Positions 57,578 through 64,000 of a stretch of DNA of 64,000 bases are shown piece after piece. The notes beneath the pieces were generated by a model. It was not told the origin of the DNA. It saw only the letters and a list, made by a program, of their open reading frames with translations, and ran no database searches. Origin of the DNA: Pseudeuparius sepicola (Eukaryota; Arthropoda; Insecta; Coleoptera; Anthribidae); NCBI GenBank assembly GCA_963920635.1, contig OY987303.1:46313223-46377222 (forward strand), written 5' to 3'. Numbering within the stretch: the stretch's first letter is position 1; each line of letters starts with the position of its first letter. The translations under genes and the position numbers were made by a program.

Positions 57578-58965
57578 CGTGTTTTTTTTTTGTGAAAGGA
57601 AGTTGCGACTATGTGGAATCTCTTTATTGTATGCTACGTAATGGTGTAGTACCGGGTGTTTACATTCGAGATGCGCTGTTTGGTTTTTATGGCGTCATAA
57701 ATCCAAGATGGCCGCCATACAAGACATTTATTCATTCCGTCAAGAATAACTCTTTCCGCAGAGGGCTCATACGGACAATGTGCATAGTACATTTTCTATC
57801 CTGCATGAGCAGACGAACAAATTTTTATCTTATCAATTTTTCGGTATCTTTTACCTTTTACGTATTATGATCCGTTGTATATGTCACCATCGATTTAGAA
57901 CCATCGGTTATTTATTAAGGGTAAAAAAATAATGATTGTGCTGCTATTTACTCACAATAACTTTAATGTTACACTTACATGCAACAAACATTACAAGTAG
58001 AGTCATTACAATGATATGAAATACACACATACAGGGTGTCCGGTTAATAGTTGTCCATATAGCAACCTTACATAATTATATTTCGGGACAAAATATAAGG
58101 ATTATTATATATTATAATTATAAAAGCTCCATTCAGTTACAGTTAATCTGTAACATTTAAAAGTGGTAGGTAAAAATTTTATTTTTCGAAGGCTGGAGTC
58201 AACAAATTAGCACCGTTTGCCAATTTCAACGCGTAGGTTGATTTTATCGTTATGAAAAAAGAGTACCTTTTTGTTACAGAATGAACAGATGCACCAAAAT
58301 GATTGACCAAAAAGATAACCTCAAAAAATTGCGAAAGAGCACGATTCAAAAACAGCGCATGTGACGCCTTCTGTGAGATACGTATAAATTGTCATTTTCA
58401 GCTTATTCTACGTCCCGAAAAATACAGCAGTGCCAAATTTCAGTTCGGCAGCATAATTATTTTAGGAGATGTAATTTAAAAAAAATGAACTTCCATTATG
58501 TCACCTCATAAACAAACAACACCCTGTATGTATCATTAAAATGTGTTTCATACCATTGTAATGAAACTACTGTAATGTTTGTTGCATATAAGTGTATCTA
58601 AAGTTATTGTGAATAAAAAGCAGCACAATCATTATTTTTTAATCCTTATAAATAGCTGGTGGTTCTAAACCGATGGTGACATATAGGGAAGGGATCATAA
58701 CTCGTAAACGGTAGAAGATACGTAAAAATTGATTATAACTAAATTGTTCGCCAATAGAAAATGTTGCGTATGCACATTTTGCGTATAAGCCCTCTGGAAG
58801 GAGTTATTCTTGATGGAATGGCGGCCATCTTGGATTTATGACGTCATAAAAACCAAACAGCGCAACTCAAAGGTAAACACCCAGTATACTACGCCATTAC
58901 CTAGCATACGATAAAAAGGTTCCACATAGCTGCAACTTCCCTTCACACAAGATCCCACGGAATAT
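57578..58965. mobile_element. Large palindrome split by a nested TA element
   Basis: GGAAGTTGC..ACTATGTGGAA at the left pairs with TTCCACATAGCTGCAACTTC at the right. The arms continue through TAATGGTGTAGTA, AAATCCAAGATGGC, AAGAATAACTC, CACCATCG, AGCAGCACAAT-type and TGTTTGTTGCAT-type blocks for about 440 bases. A 499-bp element sits at the apex (58030-58528). The 92-codon ORF at 57592-57870 is arm sequence. The outer termini are not sharply defined. Confidence 0.82.
58030..58528. mobile_element. TA-flanked element nested at the palindrome apex
   Basis: The left end is TACAGGGTGTCCGGTTAATAG and the right end is AACAACACCCTGTA. Only about 10 bases are inverted-repeat, so unlike most neighbours it is not a foldback. 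It is bounded on both sides by TA and by the paired arms of the host palindrome (ATGATATGAAATACACA and TGTGTTTCATACCAT), which fixes its edges. Confidence 0.75.
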
Positions 58966-59021
58966 ATTATGCTGCTGTACCAAAATATCATAAAACCGCC
59001 TTACATAAAACCACAGACCTA

Positions 59022-59278
59022 TGCAGGGTGTTTCAAAATTCAGTACAAAGATTTTAAGGGCGTATTTTTGGGGCAAAAAATAAGACTTTCTTTTTTCCTA
59101 TAAATATGTGTCCTAAAATGCACCCCCTCCGAGCTACAGCCATCGTAAGTTGCGCGAAAAAAATCGAATATTTTGAACTGTGTCTACATTTATGTATCAA
59201 ATCTCCCTAAAATTTGCAAACCCCTGTTTCTTTAGGCGCTCTATTCATTTTTTGTATTGAATTTTGAAACACCCTGTA
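59022..59278. mobile_element. MITE with CAGGGTGTTTCAAAATTCA ends
   Basis: GCAGGGTGTTTCAAAATTCA at the left and TGAATTTTGAAACACCCTGTA at the right (with one mismatch) bound 257 bp. The left TA has become TG. The flanks ACCACAGACCTAT and ATAGGTCTGTGAT are themselves reverse complements, so the MITE lies at the apex of a further, older palindrome. Confidence 0.82.
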
Positions 59279-60180
59279 TAGCTTCGCTAATAGGTCTGTG
59301 ATAAAACTCTTACCGAAATAAATGCAAAATAGAAACAACAAATTTGGCTATTGTGGGAACACAGAAAGTATATAGCATATTTATTCTGGGGTACTTAAGT
59401 TTCTACTGCAGTAATAATATGCACAATGAACGGCAAATTCAAGAACGTGCACGCTTCTTAACTTTGTATATTTCACAGACTTAGTTTGAAGGCAATTTGC
59501 CGCCTTTTTGTGGCTTGTAAAAAAATTGTTCACATCCATATTACATCCCCTACACAATACACAACTCAGGAGTTTGTCCGATATACTGGGGCGCCCTATA
59601 TAGGAATACTGTTACTTTTTAGTCTGTACACCAGAAAACTAAACATAAAATTTGTCAACACTGTTCGCGTTAAGCTCGACCTTAAATCGGCTCATTTTCG
59701 TTCGTGGCACTATTTCGTTGCCTACTTTACTTCCTTTTTTTTCAAAAATTAACCGTAAGGATGCGAAAATGCGAATTTTTTTTGCGAAGTTTTATAACTT
59801 GAAACAAATCAACCTTATCACCTGAGTAAATCGACGCTCATGATGAGCGCTGTTGTCACAGTTTATTGCACTATGTTAATCATTGATGAACATTCGGTTG
59901 AAGGTTATGAAGAAATAAGGAAAATACTGATCTCTCGATCATCTGCATTTTATCCTTGTGGCCTTAATTCTATAAATGACACGCGCTGTATTATTGTAGT
60001 CACTTCGCAAGCTGTGGCAATTGCTTGCAGACTTTTCCGCACACATAATATATTTCTAGCAGCAGAAGCAGCAGTGTATGCAACCCTTTATGTGATGTTC
60101 TGTGAGGTGATAGAACGGTGTGTGTGGTAGAACGGTATGTCGTTTACAAATAATAAAACTTAGACCATGCTCTACTTACC
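59279..60180. other. Gene-free stretch
   Basis: ORFs at 59486-59752 and 59840-60130 on the plus strand are open for 88 and 96 codons but show no known domain. Confidence 0.35.
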
Positions 60181-61386
60181 TACAGGGTGTCTACTTTTAA
60201 GTGTATACCTACAAATCGATAAAAAATGTATTTTGTGAGATATATTCAAAAACCTTTTTTTGTTCGAAAGGTCTTCAAAAAACGATTCTTTTGACGTTTT
60301 TAATTTGTCAAAATGCAAATACAGGGACGGCTACGATTTTTTTTATACCCCGATTTTCACAAAAATTATTTAGCGATTTTTTTATTTAAAATCTGACAGC
60401 GTTAATCAGGACACCCCAAAACCCCCATATACTATATTTGAACAAAAAATGTAGAGGGTGTTCGGTTCTACACCGTGTTAAAGTTGAGCAAAATAGGAAT
60501 TTTAAAGACATCTGGCGAGCCAAGTGTGCCATGGAATCCCTTCAAAACAGTTGCATGGTCAAAAGGACTTCTCAAAATGTTGGTATGAAAAGATTTACTA
60601 CAAAAATATACAGGGTATTTTTCTCTGAGCCATCTCAAAATTCTGAATTTTTATTAAACTTTATACTGATCAGGAGTGCTCTGAAATCATTGAAAAAATA
60701 TTAATAAACAAATAAAAGCAATTTAAATTATTGGGCCTTTCTCAACAAAGTCACTGTCTAAGATGATACAGTTTCTGTGCGTTTCCTGTTGTGACACACC
60801 AGCCACCTTAACTGATATGGACTTACAGACTGGCAGGCTTCTGTATTTTTTAGTTCGTTTATAGTATGTGGAGCGGTTTTGATATACTCGATTTTTGACC
60901 CGTCTAAAGTTCCAAAAATTCAGTAATTTGAGATGGCACAGATAAGAGCACTCTGTATATTTCGTATTGGACCTTTGCACACCAACTACTTGAGTGACCC
61001 TGTTGACCATTCAACTGTTTTGAGGGGATTCCATGGCACACTTGACTTGGCAGATGCCTTTAAAATTCCTATTTTGTTCAACTTTGACACCCTGCATAAT
61101 GGAACTCCGTGTATATTTTTTATTTAAATTTGGTATATAGGGGTTTTGGGGTGTTCTGATTAACGTTGTGGGGTCAGATTTTAAATAAAAAAATCGCTAA
61201 AAGGTTTTCGCGAAAATCGGGGGTATTAAAAAATCGCAGCCGGCCCTGGATTTGCATTTTGAAAATGGCAGAAAGGTCAAAAGAAGCGGTTTTTGAAGGC
61301 CTTTCAAACAAAAAAAGGTTTTTGAAAATATCTCACAAAATACATTTTTTATCGATTTGTATACACTTAAAAGTAGACACCCTGTA
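60181..61386. mobile_element. 1.2-kb foldback element, most complete member of its family
   Basis: TACAGGGTGTCTACTTTTAA at the left is matched by TTAAAAGTAGACACCCTGTA at the right. Arms extend about 480 bases each (ATCGCAGCCGG, GGGGTGTTCTGATTAACG, CAACTTTGACACCCTG, TTCCATGGCACAC, TTTTGAGATGGC). The central 240 bases are unpaired and carry a minus-strand frame ending SQQETHRNCIILDSDFVEKG. Relatives lie at 9641-10070, 10641-11147 and 27455-27850. Confidence 0.9.
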
Positions 61387-62091
61387 TAGCAAACAGCATA
61401 AACCCCTTTCCCGAGAAATTGGTAACTCGAAATTTTGTCATATTTTCAGATTTCTGAGGAAAAAGTAAAAAATAAGTAGGTAAATTTACGATATATGTTG
61501 TACATGTGGCAACTGTGAGCCGGGAGTCATCAGCCTTGTCGCCCGAGTCTGAAAGCTGATCTCTAAAGCAAAGCAAAGAAAATATATTTTTTTTAATTTT
61601 GTATTTGCATTAAGATATTTTTTCCACCTGTGGATATTTTTTTTAAATAATGAGTGAATCACCCTGTATGGTCTAATGTTTATTTACATCATTAAAAGAT
61701 ATGGGTAGAAAAATTATTGTTTTCCGTACAATAGAAAGTAGGTATGCTCTCCTGCGAAATATAATGCGCATCGGTGTATGGAGATTTAAATAAGCGGGTA
61801 AGCAGGGTGTCCCATTAATAATGCTAAAAAAAATGGTAATAATGGTAGATAAGTGCCCTTATGAACGAACATATTTACCTACCTATGTATAATTTTCCGA
61901 TGACCAATATGACAGATTATTTAGACCAAAACATAATGTGACGTTTCTTATACGGCATTTTTCATTTTACACCTCCGCACTTTGAAAAATGGGGTACCTA
62001 CCTATACCTACTATGAAGTTTAATAATTATTTTTTGTTGCATTTTAGTCAAAAAATTCGAAGAATAAACGGAACAAAGTGGGGTTGATATA
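61387..62091. other. MITE ends and gene-free sequence
   Basis: An isolated terminus AATCACCCTGTATGG lies at 61659-61673. A start CAGGGTGTCCCATTAATAAT lies at 61804. No gene is seen. Confidence 0.45.
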
Positions 62092-63188
62092 TACAGAGTG
62101 ATTCACCTAAAACTCCCCGGATTTACACGCCGCAAGGAAATCAGGTATTTTTGTTTCGCATTATAGAAAAAGTCTCGCAGAGCTCGTCGAAGGCTTTATT
62201 GATAGGCTCAAATTAAATTTTTCTAATAAAAATTGTCCTTAAGATTGACCCTAAAAGGTTGTGCATCCGAATTGTCTGTCAATTTGAAGCAAATAATGTG
62301 CTGTTTTTCCGATATCTACCCTAAGATTATTTCCAAAACTATAAAAACGGAGGAACTAATCTATCTCTCAAAGTTGTTTTGTCATTTTAAACTTTCAGTA
62401 GTCAAATATATGGGCTAAGGCGAAGAGTTTGTTAATAAACTCAGTGTTAAAAGCATTGTGGTGAAAATTTTCTGATCTAGCTGCCTTCTCTCATTTGGAT
62501 AGCGATTCACCAAAAATATAAGCAACCTCAGAGAAATAACCAAGGATAGAGGGAGTAAGAACAAAAAGTAAACAAAGCCAACATCTTTTTGAGTGATGCC
62601 GCGTACTCCATTGTTTACAGCATTTCATTTCAAAATAGAAGGGTTTAATAATGAGATTCAATGAAGGCACACCTCCCATAACGCTAAATTAACAAATGTA
62701 GCTATTAATTTCTTGTTTCTAACAATTTTAAACTAAAACTAAATTGCAGTGTAATTATATTTAATTGTTTTTCTGCTAATTTAAAGGCTATTTATTAGTG
62801 TTTAGGATATAGTGACTGATTTTGTATACAATGGGGCGCAGAAAGTGTGTGGTATGCGGCTAAATTGATATTTCTCAGGACATAACCTATCTCAGGTAAA
62901 CGTTGTACACACGGGCCTAATGTTTGTTTACTTCGGTAAATTTGCATAAGATGTTGGTTGACTACAAATGTATGTATTTTGAGGCTGTTGCTCCCTCTAT
63001 CCTTGGTTATTTCTCTGAGTAAGCAACGCATATAAAATTTTTCTTGGTGTTGTAAACCATAATTAAATTAAAAAAGAAACAACTTATACATGCGACAGCA
63101 ACACTCAATATTTATTAATAAATAAAACTATTTTGTCAGTCTCTATCGAAAAATTTCTTTCGGGGAATTTTAGGTGATCCACCCTGTA
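62092..63188. mobile_element. TA-flanked element with a hAT-like MITE inserted
   Basis: The left end TACAGAGTGATTCACCTAAA and the right end read inward, TACAGGGTGGATCACCTAAAA, share about 28 bases (continuing ACTCCCC/ATTCCCC). TA bounds both sides. A 493-bp insertion with a perfect 8-bp duplication (62527-63019) splits the interior. No transposase is recognised in the remaining sequence. Confidence 0.82.
62527..63019. mobile_element. Nested MITE with 8-bp target duplication TAAGCAAC
   Basis: CTCAGAGAAATAACCAAGG continuing ATAGAGGGAG is matched perfectly in reverse complement at the right end (62990-63019), a 29-bp terminal repeat. TAAGCAAC flanks both sides exactly (62519-62526 and 63020-63027). 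An 8-bp duplication points to the hAT superfamily. The interior has no transposase. Confidence 0.92.
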
Positions 63189-63657
63189 TACCCCTTGATG
63201 CACCCAAGAATTTTAATTTAATCACGACCAGGAAATTTAATCAAAAAAAAACACAATTCTATTATAGAAAACGTATACCAAATTTGATTTTCATATCTCT
63301 AATACATTGAAATACGGAGATTTCAATAGGCGCATAAGTGATGTACCCAGTTTCTGAAGGGATTCAAACACAGAAATCTTGAAATCTGAGTTGGCTCTGT
63401 ATATGCAAGTATGTAAACACTGTGACCCGGTTAGGTGAAATGACTCTTGTAAAAGATAAAAAATGTTCGAGTTGATACAACTTGTGGGTTTCAGTCTTGT
63501 TGATTTTGAAACTAAATTATGCATAGATATAATTTTAGTTTCCAAAAATGACATATTATGAATTAAAAATTTTGAAAAAAAACAAATTTTTCGCACCCGT
63601 AAAGTAGATTTTCCAACAAAACTTTATTAATCCTTTTACCTATCTGATGCACACCTA
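63189..63657. other. Gene-free stretch
   Basis: No gene is recognised. Confidence 0.4.
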
Positions 63658-64000
63658 TACAGGGTGAGTCAGAATGTATAGTAAATACTTTAAAGGGGTG
63701 TTTGGCAGGTGGTTTTAAGGGGGAGTCTTTCATATAAAATTTTTCGATTTGGACTTTCCTTGCCAAGTTATTCGGGTCTACAGGGTGACCCAAAATATTT
63801 TTTTTATTTAAATCTCAATAACGGCGCTACTTAAAAATTTTAAATTTGGTATGTGTTATCTACTTACTGGAAAACGCCTTAGGGTGGTTTATTCATTTAC
63901 ACAGGGCCCTAAAGGGGGTAAAAACTAACAACCCCTATTAATTTTTTTGCTCAAACTTTTTTGAGGTTATCTTTTTGGTCTTGCAGGTCCATCATTTCAA
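63658..64000. mobile_element. MITE starts at the window edge, incomplete
   Basis: TACAGGGTGAGTCAGAATG starts at 63658 and a second start, TACAGGGTGACCCAAAATA, at 63779. Either one element lies inside another, or two are side by side. The right ends are beyond the window. Confidence 0.65.

Noticed and set aside
57592..57870. 92-codon ORF starting MKGSCDYVESL
   Set aside because: Lies entirely in one arm of a palindrome; the mirrored arm has it degraded.
59840..60130. 96-codon plus-strand ORF
   Set aside because: No domain, no splice or promoter context, and it lies between MITEs.
1..64000. CRISPR arrays, bacterial operons, telomeric TTAGG arrays, endogenous viral genes
   Set aside because: Looked for by eye and not seen. 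Repeats here are inverted and transposon-like, with no regularly spaced direct repeats and no viral domains.

Overview
This is a eukaryotic nuclear window, AT-rich and with no recognisable host gene. No ORF reads as an exon of a conserved cellular protein. There are no bacterial operons, ribosome binding sites or CRISPR repeats. The repeats point to an insect: mariner/Tc1-type and hAT DNA transposons, tRNA-derived SINEs, many foldback MITEs flanked by TA, and scattered GTAGGTACC-type strings. I cannot name the order with confidence; Hemiptera, Coleoptera and Lepidoptera all have genomes like this. In practice the window is an intergenic or intronic transposon graveyard.

The only intact protein-coding gene is a mariner-superfamily transposase on the minus strand at 47426-48502. 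It lies inside a complete element (47009-48946) with near-identical 367-bp terminal inverted repeats and a TA target duplication. This element sits inside the left half of an older palindromic element (46763-49890). The apex of that older element still carries a decayed C-terminal transposase piece.

Layout. 1-5300: foldbacks, a twin pair of GC-rich hairpin elements, a SINE, a TA-flanked MITE and a GC-rich island. 6512-7410: an internally deleted hAT element. 7860-8090: a second SINE. 9641-13475: a cluster of palindromic MITEs, including one of 1.2 kb. 15413-17950: a pogo/Tigger-like deletion derivative with a PHD-type finger, then a long element with weak subterminal repeats. 18421: a MITE. 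20288-20332: a hammerhead-like motif. 24577-28995: palindromes. 34236-36610: hairpins and a foldback with GC-rich cargo. 38718-39215: a MITE. 42022-43158: an internally deleted hAT with a perfect 8-bp target duplication. 44048-44590: hairpins and a 5S-rRNA-like piece. 46763-49890: the nested mariner. 50441-52314: another hAT with a perfect 8-bp duplication. 54056-64000: dense, repeatedly nested palindromic elements.

The unifying theme is a set of at least a dozen different foldback families. They share little internal sequence, but nearly all begin TACAG(G/T)GTG and end with its complement, and their ends match the intact mariner. This suggests a mariner lineage with very long inverted repeats, whose deletion products are palindromic MITEs mobilised by one or a few transposases. 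Order of events can be read from the nesting at 46763-49890, 57578-58965 and 62092-63188. Element ends were judged by eye from inverted repeats and target duplications; families were not checked against any database.
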